Shown here: positions 8,167-17,588 of the stretch, piece by piece
Layout: the number at the start of each line of letters is the position of its first letter
Position numbering within the stretch: the first letter of the stretch is position 1
From: Acidobacteriota bacterium
GTDB lineage: Bacteria > Acidobacteriota > Blastocatellia > UBA7656
Assembly (NCBI GenBank): GCA_040754075.1
Contig: JBFMDH010000009.1
Coordinates: 171,703 to 235,702 of the forward strand
DNA length: 64,000 nucleotides
Direction: 5' to 3'
Notes under the pieces: model-generated
What the model was told of the DNA's origin: nothing
Database searches by the model: none
Seen by the model: only the letters and a program-made list of their open reading frames with translations
Program-made: the position numbers and the translations under genes

Positions 8167-11100
8167 TTGGTGATTACTGTGGACTACGAAAAACGAATAA
8201 TCTTTGATTCCTTTTGCCTGGACTTAACCAATGAGTGTTTGTGGCGAGGTTCACAAACACTTAAACTCCGACCCAAAGCCTTCGCCGTACTCAACTATCT
8301 CCTGAAGCGAGCGGGACAACTTGTGACCAAAGAGAAACTGCTTGAGGCGGTGTGGCCGGAAACCTTTGTCGGCGAAGCCGTCCTCAAAGTGGCGATTCGG
8401 CAGATTCGCGAAGTTCTCGACGATGATCCGAAGACCCCGCGCTTCATTGAAACCGCCCATCGGCGCGGCTATCGCTTCATCGGGCAGATTGCCGAGCGCC
8501 TCCTGGTGCCCACAATTGATGCCGAGAACCGCAATCCGAACCCCGTTTCCTCAACACCCCTGCGCGCCGCAGATGCCCATCAGGAATTTGTCGGACGCGA
8601 GCCGGCGCTGGCGCAAATGCAAAGCTGGTTTGAGAAGATGCTTGCCGGAGAGCGTCAAATCGTCTTTGTCACCGGAGAAGCCGGCATCGGCAAGACCACT
8701 TTGGTTGATACCTTTGCGCACCACATCGCGGCTGATGAGAGCTTACGCATCGGTCGAGGGCAATGTCTGGAACAATACGGGACGAGTGAAGCTTTTCTGC
8801 CAATCCTCGACGCTATCGGGCAACTCAGTCGAAAACAGATAGGGGTGGTGGATGTGCTGCGCGCCCACGCGCCGATGTGGTTGTTGCAACTGCCGTCTTT
8901 GGTGAGCGCCACAGAGCGCGAGTCGTTGAGTCGACAACTGCTGGGCGCGACCCGCGAGCGTATGTTGCGGGAAATCGGTGAAGCTTTGGAGGCGCTCGCG
9001 GCAGAAGCCCCACTGGTGCTTATCCTGGAAGACCTGCATTGGAGCGATTACTCGACGCTTGACCTGATTTCCTATCTGGCAAGACAACGTCAGCAGGCGC
9101 GCTTGATGGTGATTGGCACCTACCGGATTGCCGAATTGATTGCCAGCCGGCATCCGCTCAAAGCTGTCAAGCGGGAGTTGCTTGCCCGGCAGCAATGCGA
9201 AGAGTTGCCAATTGAATACCTGAGCCGTGATGCTGTTGCCCAGTATTTATCCGGTCGATTTCCCGCCAATCGCTTTCCCGCAGCACTGGCGGGGTTAATC
9301 CACGAACGCACCGATGGTATCCCGCTGTTTATGGTCAACGCCGTTGACTATCTTGTGGCAGAGGGGTTGATTGTCGAGTGTGAAGGGCGCTGGACATTAG
9401 CGGTAGAGATAGAGCGGGTTGAGGTGGGAGTTCCCGACAGCATCAAGCAGATGATCGAAAGGCAGATTGACCATCTCAACCCGGAAGAGCAACGAACACT
9501 TGAGGCGGCAAGCGTCGCGGGAGCGGAGTTTTGTATGCTGGCTTTGGCGGCTGGATTGGAAGAGGAGCGCGCCGTTGTGGAAGCGCGATGCCGGGAGTTG
9601 GCGCGGCGGCATCAATTCATTCGCGATTGCGGCGTTCAAGAACTGCCAAACGGAGAAGCGGTGGCGCAGTACGGCTTCATCCATGCGTTGTATCAGAATG
9701 TGCTGTATGAACGGGTGCCCGCTTCCAGGCGTGTGCAACTCCACCGCCGAATCGGGGAGGAGAAGGAAGCCCGTTCTGGCGAGCGCGCCGGGGAAATTGC
9801 CGCAGAGTTGGCGATGTACTTTGAGCAAGGCTGGGACTATAAGCGGGCAGTAAAATATTTTCAGCAGGCAGCCAACAATGCCATTCGCCGGTTTGCCTAT
9901 CGCGAAGCGGTCGGGATTGCGCGCCGGGGGCTGGAGGTGCTCAAAAGATTGCCGGATACCACAGAGCGCGCCGAGCAGGAACTCTGTCTGCAACTCACCC
10001 TGGGCGTCCCCTTGATTGCCACCGAGGGTTATGCGTTTCCTGATGTAGGTCGCACCTACATGAGAGCCAGACAGCTATGTCAGCAGCTAGACCGGACGCC
10101 GGATATTGCTGAAGTCCTCTGGGGGCTTTGGACCTTTCATATATTGCGGGCAGCGTTAGATGCCGCCCGCGAGATCGCCGAAGAATTACTGGTTCTTGCT
10201 GAGCGTCTTCCGTATCCGGGGCTGGCGATGCGCGGTCACCTGATGATGGGAGTAACCTTCGCGCATATGGGGGAGTTTGCTCTTGCCCTCGGACACTCTG
10301 AGAAAGCCATCTCGCTCTACGACCCGGTGCGGCATCTTGAAGATGTCTTTTTGTATGCCCAGAATCCGGGAGTTGTGATGCGCTGCCATGCCGCCTGGGT
10401 GTTGTGGTTTCTCGGTCGGAGTGATCAGGCTGTGGCGCAGATACACGAAGCCCTGGCTCTGGCGCGCGGATTATCCGAACCTCACGGTCTGGCGCACACC
10501 TGGTTCTTTGCGGCAATTCTTCATCAACTGCGTCGGGAAGCGCGGCTTGCCGAAGGGTGCGCCGAGGCGGCAATCACCGTTACCAGCGAACATGGGCTGG
10601 TGATGTATCACGCGCATGCCATGATTGCGCGCGGCTGGGCGCTGGTCGAGCAGGGACAACTGGAAGAGGGGATTGAACAGATACGCCAGGGGATTGCCGA
10701 TCATCAGGCAACCGGCACCGAAGTGATGCGTCCGCACTATCTGGCTTTACTGGTTGAGGCGTTAATGAAATCAGGGCAAGTCGAGGAGGGGCTTCGCCTA
10801 TTGGATGAAGGGTTGGCGATGATCCAGCGTAACGGAGAAGGCTACTACAAGGCGGAACTCTATCGTCTCAAAGGCGAACTCTACCTGATGCAGGCAACCC
10901 GTCAAAACCTTTCTCTCGCCGCTCCGGGTGGAAAAGCGATGATTGAAGCCGGTCTGCCTACCCTTGCCGATGCCGAAATCTGTTTCAATCAGTCCATCAA
11001 GATTGCTCAACAGCAGCAGGCGAAGTTATGGGAATTACGCGCGGTGATGAGTCTCGCCCGTCTCTATCAAAAACAGCATAAACCGAAAGCCGCAAGGGAA

Positions 11101-11205
11101 CTGCTGGCGCAAATCTATGACAGCTTCAGCGAAGGCTTCGAGACGGCGGACTTGCAGGAAGCGAAAGCCTTGCTTGATGAGTTATCGGGCAGTGATTTTG
11201 CATAG
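8167..11205 (+). CDS. Winged-helix / AAA ATPase / TPR transcriptional regulator (STAND-type)
   Basis: About 1010 residues. An OmpR/PhoB-type winged-helix DNA-binding domain (about 12-107; ends RFIETAHRRGYRFIG) is followed by an AAA_16-type ATPase with Walker A GEAGIGKT (170-177) and Walker B LVLILEDLHW (283-292). The C-terminal half (about 540-1010) consists of TPR-like helical repeats. This layout is a signal-integrating STAND regulator related in organisation to MalT or BTAD-type activators: ligand or partner binding by the TPRs would control an ATP-dependent switch. The target genes are unknown. Start choice is uncertain: TTG at 8167, GTG at 8170 and GTG at 8179 are all possible, none with a good Shine-Dalgarno site. 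A divergent small gene lies immediately upstream, and a terminator-like hairpin follows. Confidence 0.9.
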   Translation: MVITVDYEKRIIFDSFCLDLTNECLWRGSQTLKLRPKAFAVLNYLLKRAGQLVTKEKLLEAVWPETFVGEAVLKVAIRQIREVLDDDPKTPRFIETAHRRGYRFIGQIAERLLVPTIDAENRNPNPVSSTPLRAADAHQEFVGREPALAQMQSWFEKMLAGERQIVFVTGEAGIGKTTLVDTFAHHIAADESLRIGRGQCLEQYGTSEAFLPILDAIGQLSRKQIGVVDVLRAHAPMWLLQLPSLVSATERESLSRQLLGATRERMLREIGEALEALAAEAPLVLILEDLHWSDYSTLDLISYLARQRQQARLMVIGTYRIAELIASRHPLKAVKRELLARQQCEELPIEYLSRDAVAQYLSGRFPANRFPAALAGLIHERTDGIPLFMVNAVDYLVAEGLIVECEGRWTLAVEIERVEVGVPDSIKQMIERQIDHLNPEEQRTLEAASVAGAEFCMLALAAGLEEERAVVEARCRELARRHQFIRDCGVQELPNGEAVAQYGFIHALYQNVLYERVPASRRVQLHRRIGEEKEARSGERAGEIAAELAMYFEQGWDYKRAVKYFQQAANNAIRRFAYREAVGIARRGLEVLKRLPDTTERAEQELCLQLTLGVPLIATEGYAFPDVGRTYMRARQLCQQLDRTPDIAEVLWGLWTFHILRAALDAAREIAEELLVLAERLPYPGLAMRGHLMMGVTFAHMGEFALALGHSEKAISLYDPVRHLEDVFLYAQNPGVVMRCHAAWVLWFLGRSDQAVAQIHEALALARGLSEPHGLAHTWFFAAILHQLRREARLAEGCAEAAITVTSEHGLVMYHAHAMIARGWALVEQGQLEEGIEQIRQGIADHQATGTEVMRPHYLALLVEALMKSGQVEEGLRLLDEGLAMIQRNGEGYYKAELYRLKGELYLMQATRQNLSLAAPGGKAMIEAGLPTLADAEICFNQSIKIAQQQQAKLWELRAVMSLARLYQKQHKPKAARELLAQIYDSFSEGFETADLQEAKALLDELSGSDFA

Positions 11206-11282
11206 TCACTCGCCCACTGTGAATGGCGTGTTAGCTTGAGCCGTGACGAAAATGCAATTATCAACCTCAAGTCGCTTTTTAT

Positions 11283-11299
11283 CCTGCCGGTCAGGCAGG
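11283..11299 (+). terminator. Rho-independent terminator-like hairpin
   Basis: CCTGCC and GGCAGG pair around a five-base loop and are followed by TTTATT. It lies 78 bases after the regulator stop and directly before the convergent stop of the 11301 gene. Confidence 0.55.
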
Positions 11300-11300
11300 T

Positions 11301-12446
11301 TTATTCAACAAAGTAATCGTTGATTTTGATGTTGCGTTTTTCGAGTTCGCGAATGAAGCGTTCGGCAGGCACGCAAAGTTCTTGCGGAATCGCGCCTTTT
11401 TCTTCAATCACATTGCTTGCCATCATCTGCGCGATGATGGATGCGGGGAAAGCCGTGGCGCGCATCATGGCGCTCAAGCCGGTTGCCGCGTCGTGTTTAT
11501 CAATAATGTCATAACGCAAAGTCTGTTGAATCAAATCCATCGCGCCGCAAAATTCGACGCGAACCAACACCAGGTCGGGTTCATCGGCGGGCAACTGTTT
11601 TTTCAAGACTTCACCGAGCACACGACGCGGTTTGACTTGCGCGCCATCGACATCAATGGCTTCGCTGCTCGTCAGTCCCAAATCAATTAACAGTTTGAAT
11701 TTTTCCGCGTGCCCCGGATAACGAATGGTTTTGTAATCCAAATCCTGCACGCGACCCAGGAAGGTATCGGGCAAAGTCGAAGTGCCGCCCGAAGTTTGAA
11801 AGGCTTCGAGTTCTTCAAAAGCGGCAAACTCCAAAGTTTCGATTTCGCTCATCGAAGGCACTTCAATGATTTTCCCGCCGCGAATCACCCGCGCCGGTTC
11901 GATGTATTCGTTAATCAATCCTTCAACCGAAAAGATGAGTTGATAATCTAGCGGCGGCTTAGGCTGTTGCGGCAAACCGCCGACTCGTATGCGAATCGAA
12001 TCAAGGCTATCGAACCGCGCCGCGCCGTGCGCCGCGAGAATCGACACGCAGCCGGGCGCAAGTCCGCAATCGGGAATGATATTGATGCCCGCCGATTGTG
12101 CCTCTTCGTGCAGCGCCAGTTCACGCGCCACCACCGTATTATTGCCGCCGAGGTCGCAGAAATTGACCCCTGCTTCGATAGCCGCGCGCGCCAGTTGTTC
12201 GTTGAAAAAATAGGTGACACAACTGATTGCCGCATCATGTCCGCGCATTAAATCGAGCGTCGCGTTGTAATCCGCAACATCGATTTCTCGCGGCGTGATT
12301 TTCGGGCTTGCAATTTTTTCGGCAACCGAATGCGCTAAGCGGAAATCAACATCGGCAATGGTGATCGCTTTGACTTGAGAACTGTGGGCTAAATCATAAA
12401 CTGCGCCGTAACCCATACGCCCTGCGCCGAGTACCAGTATGTTCAT
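11301..12446 (-). CDS. Saccharopine dehydrogenase-family NAD(P)-dependent oxidoreductase
   Basis: A 381-residue cytosolic enzyme. The N-terminal Rossmann fold has NILVLGAGRMGYG (2-14), and the catalytic/dimer domain carries IPDCGLAPGCVSI, typical of lysine 6-dehydrogenase and saccharopine dehydrogenase relatives. Such enzymes oxidise or reduce lysine-type amino acids using NAD(P). The precise substrate cannot be read from sequence, but lysine-6-dehydrogenase-like is my best guess. The start at 12446 is preferred over an upstream in-frame ATG because GAAAGGACATTT lies directly before it and the Rossmann motif begins at once. It is convergent with the regulator upstream and divergent from the SnoaL-like gene. 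Confidence 0.88.
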   Translation of the reverse strand: MNILVLGAGRMGYGAVYDLAHSSQVKAITIADVDFRLAHSVAEKIASPKITPREIDVADYNATLDLMRGHDAAISCVTYFFNEQLARAAIEAGVNFCDLGGNNTVVARELALHEEAQSAGINIIPDCGLAPGCVSILAAHGAARFDSLDSIRIRVGGLPQQPKPPLDYQLIFSVEGLINEYIEPARVIRGGKIIEVPSMSEIETLEFAAFEELEAFQTSGGTSTLPDTFLGRVQDLDYKTIRYPGHAEKFKLLIDLGLTSSEAIDVDGAQVKPRRVLGEVLKKQLPADEPDLVLVRVEFCGAMDLIQQTLRYDIIDKHDAATGLSAMMRATAFPASIIAQMMASNVIEEKGAIPQELCVPAERFIRELEKRNIKINDYFVE

Positions 12447-12582
12447 AAATGTCCTTTCGCTTGAAACGATATTGTCTTTGTCAGGCTTGGTCAAGAAGCC
12501 GTGAGTAGCTTCTTACTCTGATTTTGCATAAAATCAGCGAGACCTCTTTAATTCATGCAGAAAAATAATTTGGAGAGGAAAG

Positions 12583-12969
12583 ATGACAAAACAGCTTGAG
12601 CAAAACAAAGCGAAGGTAATCGCTTTTTATGACCTGATGTTTAATCAATGCCAGCCGGTTGAAGCGATTGAGCGTTACGCCGGCGAGATTTACATTCAGC
12701 ACAACCCGGCGGTGGCTGATGGTAAAGAAGCGTTCATCGAATATTTTATCCGCATGGCAAATGAATACCCGGGCAAGCGCGTCGAATTCAAACGGGCAAT
12801 TGCCGAAGGCAATTTTGTGGTGCTGCATTGCCATCAGTATTGGCCTGATGGTGACGATTGGGCGGGCATTGATATTTTCAGGCTGGATGATGACGGCAAA
12901 ATTGTCGAGCACTGGGATGTGCTTCAGCGTGTGCCCGAAACTTCCGCAAACGCCAACACCATGTTCTAA
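12583..12969 (+). CDS. SnoaL-like / NTF2-like protein
   Basis: A 128-residue cytosolic protein of the SnoaL-like polyketide-cyclase/NTF2 fold. Visible features are an N-terminal helix ([13 protein letters not shown]), [15 protein letters not shown], and the strand-rich end [10 protein letters not shown]...[19 protein letters not shown], which is characteristic of the predicted SnoaL-like aldol-condensation-catalysing enzymes. His and Asp residues in the cone-shaped pocket would bind a small ligand, but the reaction is unknown. GAGAGGAAAG lies directly before the ATG. The length fits the family. Confidence 0.88.
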   Translation: MTKQLEQNKAKVIAFYDLMFNQCQPVEAIERYAGEIYIQHNPAVADGKEAFIEYFIRMANEYPGKRVEFKRAIAEGNFVVLHCHQYWPDGDDWAGIDIFRLDDDGKIVEHWDVLQRVPETSANANTMF

Positions 12970-13026
12970 CAGTTTTAAATATGAAATTAGAACGCGACTA
13001 AACCACGCCCTAACTTGAATGGCGTA

Positions 13027-13056
13027 TTTCAGGGGCGTATGATTGCCCTCCTGAAA
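13027..13056 (+). terminator. Hairpin after the SnoaL-like gene
   Basis: TTTCAGG (13027-13033) pairs with CCTGAAA (13050-13056), with an inner GGGC/GCCC pairing. It lies 58 bases past the stop. No clear U-tract follows, so it is only a candidate terminator. Confidence 0.35.
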
Positions 13057-13175
13057 GATAATTGCCGACGCAATCCAGTGGAATGAAAACCCGGTCGAAC
13101 GTCCATCACATTGCAATCACTAACTGAGGCTGGCAACCAGTTATCGCAATTCAACAATATTTTTGGAGGAAACCG

Positions 13176-15449
13176 ATGAATCCCTCGCTGATTATCAACA
13201 AGAAATTTTCTGTGATTTTCTTTACCCTTCTGTTACTCGCCGCGAGCGCCGTGGCGCAACAGAAACGCCCGATGACTTTTATGGATGTGCAGGAAATCCG
13301 CAACGCCAGCGCCCCTGCCGTAAGCCCCGATGGCAAATGGGGACTCTACACCCTGAGCGTTCCCGATTGGAAAACTGCCAAACGCTTCACGGATATTTAT
13401 CTGGTATCACTTGAACGCGGCGTCGAATCGACGCGGCAGTTGACTTACACCAGAGACAAAAACGAAAACGCGCCGCGCTGGTCACGCGATGGTAAATTTT
13501 TTGTCTTCGCTTCAGACCGCGAAGCCCCGCCATCATCGTCTTCACAAAATCAACTCTATCTGATGCGACCCGATGGCGGTGAAGCGCGCAAAATCACCGA
13601 CGCGAAAGATGGCGTCGGCAATTTCGGGTTCAGCAAAGATGGTAAATGGTTAGCCTTTTCCGCAGGCAAAGACGAGAATCAACAAATCTGGGTGTTGCCG
13701 GTGGCGGAAATTGAAACCGCAAAGCCCGTACAACTCACCAAACACGCAACCCCCATCACCTCGTGGCAATTTTCGCCCGATAGTCGGCGGATTTATTTCG
13801 TCTCGCCCGCTAGCCTTGACAAAGATAACAAAGAGCGCGTCGAACAAAAATTCACCGTGCGCATTCGCAATGAAGACTCGCCGCTTGCACACCTCTGGGC
13901 ATTCGATATTGATAGCAAACAAGAGACGCGGCTCACTTCCAGTCAGGAATACAGCATCGGCAATGTGACGATTTCCAAAGACAGCAAATGGATTGCCTTC
14001 AGCGGCACTCCCAAAGACCGTTATAAACGCACTGTAACCGAAGCCGGAATTTACGCCGACGCTTATCTGTTGGAAGTGGCATCGGGGAAAATCGAACGCC
14101 TCACCGACAATAAAGAGATTGGCGAAAACGGACTCAGCTTTTCACCCGACAGCCAATGGATTGCTTTTGCCGCCGCCGATAATTTTGAATATTTCCGCAA
14201 CAATCGCGTCTATATTCGTCCGGTGACCGGTGGGCAGTGGAAAAAGTTGGGCGATGGATTTGATGGTAATGTGACGGTCAGTTTCTGGTCGGAAGATAGT
14301 AAAACCATCTATTTCAATGAAGGCTGGCGCGCTACCACAGGTCTATTTTCAGTTGCAACCGATACCGGCAAAGTCACTCAACTCACCAAAGAAAATGCCA
14401 CACTTTTCGTGGCGCAGGACGAAGACACCAAAACCCTGCTCGTAAATTATGCCGATTCAACCATGCCCAATGATACGTTTATCGCGCCGTCGCTTGCTGA
14501 AATCGGCAAACGTTCAAGCTGGAAACAACTGACGGCTGCCAACCCACAAATCAAAAAACTGGCGCTTGGTGAAACCGAAGCCATTCAATGGAAATCATCG
14601 GATGGCAAGATGGTCGAGGGCGTCCTCGTAAAACCCGTGGGCTTCGAGAAAGGCAAACGCTATCCGCTGATTGTGCAGATTCACGGCGGACCCGCAGGCG
14701 CAGATGTGTTGCGATTCAATCCCGGTTACGGTTCGCAAATTTATGCGGGCGCAGGTTACGCGGTTTTGTGTCCGAATTATCGCGGTTCGACCAACTATGG
14801 CGAACGCCACAAGATGGAAATCGGCGGCGATTATTTCCGCCAAGGTTACGATGACATCATGACCGGCGTCGATTTTCTCATCGCGCAGGGCATTGTTGAT
14901 GGTGACAAAATGGGCGCGATGGGATGGAGCGCCGGCGGGCACTGGTCGAATTGGATTTTGACCCATACCGACCGCTTCAAAGCGATTTCATCGGGCGCGG
15001 GCGCGGTCAACTGGATTTCGATGTACGCGCAAAGCGACATTCAACGCAATCGCGAATTCTATTATGGCGGCAAACCGCCTTATGAAGACTTCTCGAAATA
15101 CTGGGATGTATCGCCGCTCAAATACATCAAGAATGCCAAGACGCCGACCTTGATTCATGTGGTTGATGGCGACCCGCGTGTGCCGCGTCCACAAAGCGAA
15201 GAGTTGCACATGGCGTTAAAGAAACTTGGTGTGCCGACCGAGTTTATGGTCTATCCGGGCAATACGCATGGCATTCCCGACCCACGCAATCAATATGTCA
15301 AAGCGGTTGCCGAATTCAACTGGTTTGAAAAATGGATTCGCGGCAAACAGGGGTGGTTCGATTGGAAAGAAATCCTGCAAACCGTCAAAGACGAAAAAGC
15401 CGATGAGAAAAAGAAAGAACCCCTCGACCCCTCGAAAGATGATAATTGA
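13176..15449 (+). CDS. Exported S9 family peptidase (acylaminoacyl-peptidase/DPP-like)
   Basis: 757 residues. A signal peptide (about 9-28, ending SAVAQQ) is followed by a seven-bladed beta-propeller with repeated WSRDGKFFVFAS/FSPDSQWIAFA motifs (about 40-430) and a C-terminal alpha/beta hydrolase. The catalytic serine is S585 in GWSAGG, with D666 (VVDGDPRVP) and H698 (NTHGIP) completing the triad. The family cleaves short peptides, often from the N-terminus, and the propeller filters substrate size. Activity in the periplasm or outside the cell is inferred from the signal peptide. GGAGGAAACCG precedes the ATG. The C-terminal tail is Lys/Glu/Asp-rich. A second S9 peptidase is encoded at 47506-49806. 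Confidence 0.95.
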   Translation: MNPSLIINKKFSVIFFTLLLLAASAVAQQKRPMTFMDVQEIRNASAPAVSPDGKWGLYTLSVPDWKTAKRFTDIYLVSLERGVESTRQLTYTRDKNENAPRWSRDGKFFVFASDREAPPSSSSQNQLYLMRPDGGEARKITDAKDGVGNFGFSKDGKWLAFSAGKDENQQIWVLPVAEIETAKPVQLTKHATPITSWQFSPDSRRIYFVSPASLDKDNKERVEQKFTVRIRNEDSPLAHLWAFDIDSKQETRLTSSQEYSIGNVTISKDSKWIAFSGTPKDRYKRTVTEAGIYADAYLLEVASGKIERLTDNKEIGENGLSFSPDSQWIAFAAADNFEYFRNNRVYIRPVTGGQWKKLGDGFDGNVTVSFWSEDSKTIYFNEGWRATTGLFSVATDTGKVTQLTKENATLFVAQDEDTKTLLVNYADSTMPNDTFIAPSLAEIGKRSSWKQLTAANPQIKKLALGETEAIQWKSSDGKMVEGVLVKPVGFEKGKRYPLIVQIHGGPAGADVLRFNPGYGSQIYAGAGYAVLCPNYRGSTNYGERHKMEIGGDYFRQGYDDIMTGVDFLIAQGIVDGDKMGAMGWSAGGHWSNWILTHTDRFKAISSGAGAVNWISMYAQSDIQRNREFYYGGKPPYEDFSKYWDVSPLKYIKNAKTPTLIHVVDGDPRVPRPQSEELHMALKKLGVPTEFMVYPGNTHGIPDPRNQYVKAVAEFNWFEKWIRGKQGWFDWKEILQTVKDEKADEKKKEPLDPSKDDN

Positions 15450-15584
15450 TTCATCATTTTGGGTAGAAAAATTGAAAAAAACATCCAATAAACACAGGCA
15501 AAAGAAATAGTGAGGCATATTCTCGAAAGCGGCACAACCGCAAAACGGCGATTACCAAATACTGCACGCCACTATAGCGGTGGA

Positions 15585-15624
15585 ATGAATTTAGCCAGGT
15601 CTTTCAAGGCACGGCTAAATTCAT
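15585..15624 (+). terminator. Hairpin between the S9 and M14 peptidase genes
   Basis: ATGAATTTAGCC (15585-15596) and GGCTAAATTCAT (15613-15624) form a perfect 12-base stem with a 16-base loop, 136 bases after the S9 stop. No strong U-tract follows. Confidence 0.4.
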
Positions 15625-15716
15625 TTGGTCGCTGACCCGACCACAGAATAAAAGCCAATTTTTGATGATTTACGGTATTTCTCATTTTGATAACTCACAG
15701 AAGGAGAACTTCATTC

Positions 15717-17396
15717 ATGCGATCAGGCTTTGCCCTAGTTGTCTTCATCATTTTTTGTTTAACTTCATTCACCCTAATCACCTTTGCACAGGACAATCAA
15801 TTGAAATCACGCGCTGAACTCACGAACTTTGAAGAGACCAGTCGTTACGATGATGTCATGCGCTTTATCACCGAGCTGCAAAACCGCAGCGACCTCGCGC
15901 GCCTTGAAACTTTTGGCACTTCACAGGAAGGGCGCGCTCTGCCCTTAATGATTCTCGCTGACCCGCCGGTTGCCACGCCGCGTGAAGCGCGCGCGTCAGG
16001 TAAACCCGTCGTCTTCATTTTCGCCAACATTCACGCCGGCGAAGTCGAAGGCAAAGAAGCCGTACAACACCTCGCGCGCCGCATGCTCACGGGCGATTTA
16101 CGCAGCTTGCTCAGCAAAACGATTATCTTGCTTGCGCCGATTTATAATGCCGATGGCAATGAAAAAATCAGTATGGATAATCGCACCGAGCAGTATGGTC
16201 CGGTGGCTGGCGTCGGGCGTCGCGAAAATGCCAAAGGCTTAGACCTCAACCGCGATTACATGAAATTGGATTCCCTCGAAGCACAATCACTCGTGCGCCT
16301 GATGAATCGCTGGGACCCGCACCTCACAGTTGATTTGCACACCACCAATGGTTCCTATCACGGCTATCACCTGACCTATTCGATTCCGCTTAACCCGGCA
16401 TCTGATGCGCGCCTCATCGCCTTTCATCGCGAGAAGATGATGCCGGTGATTGGTAGAGCCTTGCTCGCACAACATAAATTCCGCGCCTATTATTATGGCA
16501 ATTTCGGAACGCGGGATGCGAAAACCGGCGAAGTTTCAAGTTTCGGCAGAAATCAGGAAGGCAAAGAGCGCATCTGGGCAGCCTTCACTCACGCGCCGCG
16601 TATCGGACAAAACTACGTCGGACTGCGCAATCGTCTGACGATTCTTTCGGAAGCCTACAGCTATCTTTCGTTCAAACGTCGCATCGAAGTCACCGAAGCC
16701 TTCGTTGAAGAAATCTGCAAATACGCTGCCGCGCACGCTGCGGAAATTTTGCAACTGGCGAAACAACTCGATGACGACACCATTCGTCGAGCGCAAAGCC
16801 AAACGCCTTTTCAACTCGGCGTCGAATATCAAATGCAACCGCTCGCCAAACCTGTCGATATTCTTGTTGGCGAAGTGCAGAAGGTGAAAAATCCGCGTTC
16901 AGGTAAAGAGATGACCGCCATGCTTGAAGACAAGTTCACGCCGATGAAGATGCTCGATTACGGGGTGTTTGCGGCAACCCGCAGCGTCGCAACACCGCGA
17001 GCCTATCTATTCAAACGTGAAGACGGCATGAAAGCCGCGCTTGAAAAACTCAAACAACACGGACTCGTCGTTGAAGAGTTGACCGCGCCACTGACTGCCG
17101 AAGTCGAAAGTTTTACCATTGATGAGGTCAAACGCGCGCAACGCGCCTTTCAAGGTCACAATGAAGTGAGACTGAAGGGACAATATAAAAAAGCGTCGAT
17201 GACTTTCCCTGCGGGCAGCCTTCTTGTGCGCATGGCGCAACCTTTGGGGACGCTTGCGGCATACTTGCTTGAACCGGAAAGCGACGATGGACTGACAGCC
17301 TGGAATTTTCTCGATGCTTATCTGGAAGTCGGCAAACCCCATCCGGTTTTTAAACTCACGCAAGATGCGAAAATTGCCAGCCGGTTGTTGGAATGA
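15717..17396 (+). CDS. Exported M14 family metallocarboxypeptidase
   Basis: 559 residues with a signal peptide (about 1-25). The zinc-binding HxxE motif is H106-A-G-E109 ([11 protein letters not shown]), and the third ligand is probably H208 (VDLHTTNGS). The NRDYMKLD segment lies between them, as in M14 enzymes. The C-terminal part (about 370-559) is an extra domain without a clear match. M14 enzymes remove C-terminal residues from peptides or cleave cell-wall peptides; which applies here is not known. The start at 15717 is chosen over an upstream TTG because AGAAGGAGAA lies eight bases before it and the signal peptide begins there. It follows the S9 peptidase gene on the same strand with about 270 bases between. 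Confidence 0.92.
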   Translation: MRSGFALVVFIIFCLTSFTLITFAQDNQLKSRAELTNFEETSRYDDVMRFITELQNRSDLARLETFGTSQEGRALPLMILADPPVATPREARASGKPVVFIFANIHAGEVEGKEAVQHLARRMLTGDLRSLLSKTIILLAPIYNADGNEKISMDNRTEQYGPVAGVGRRENAKGLDLNRDYMKLDSLEAQSLVRLMNRWDPHLTVDLHTTNGSYHGYHLTYSIPLNPASDARLIAFHREKMMPVIGRALLAQHKFRAYYYGNFGTRDAKTGEVSSFGRNQEGKERIWAAFTHAPRIGQNYVGLRNRLTILSEAYSYLSFKRRIEVTEAFVEEICKYAAAHAAEILQLAKQLDDDTIRRAQSQTPFQLGVEYQMQPLAKPVDILVGEVQKVKNPRSGKEMTAMLEDKFTPMKMLDYGVFAATRSVATPRAYLFKREDGMKAALEKLKQHGLVVEELTAPLTAEVESFTIDEVKRAQRAFQGHNEVRLKGQYKKASMTFPAGSLLVRMAQPLGTLAAYLLEPESDDGLTAWNFLDAYLEVGKPHPVFKLTQDAKIASRLLE

Positions 17397-17422
17397 TGCA
17401 GCACGATTGCTGAAAAGAGAGA

Positions 17423-17538
17423 ACGGAACAAACGGAAATAACCAAACAGACGGAAACCTGCACCGAAGTTATAGTGAGCCTCAGTAGCAAATTATTCTGC
17501 TAAACTTCCGTTGGTTCCGATTATTCCGTCTGTTCCGT
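17423..17538. repeat. Imperfect inverted repeat of ACGGAA units
   Basis: ACGGAACAAACGGAA at 17423-17437 and TTCCGTCTGTTCCGT at 17524-17538 are inverted copies with one mismatch. Further ACGGAA/TTCCG words lie between them. The second arm lies just upstream of the GH127 start. Confidence 0.45.
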
Positions 17539-17588
17539 ATTTTATCTATCAACTGATTGTCGAGTTATCCAATCAAAGAGCTATTGCG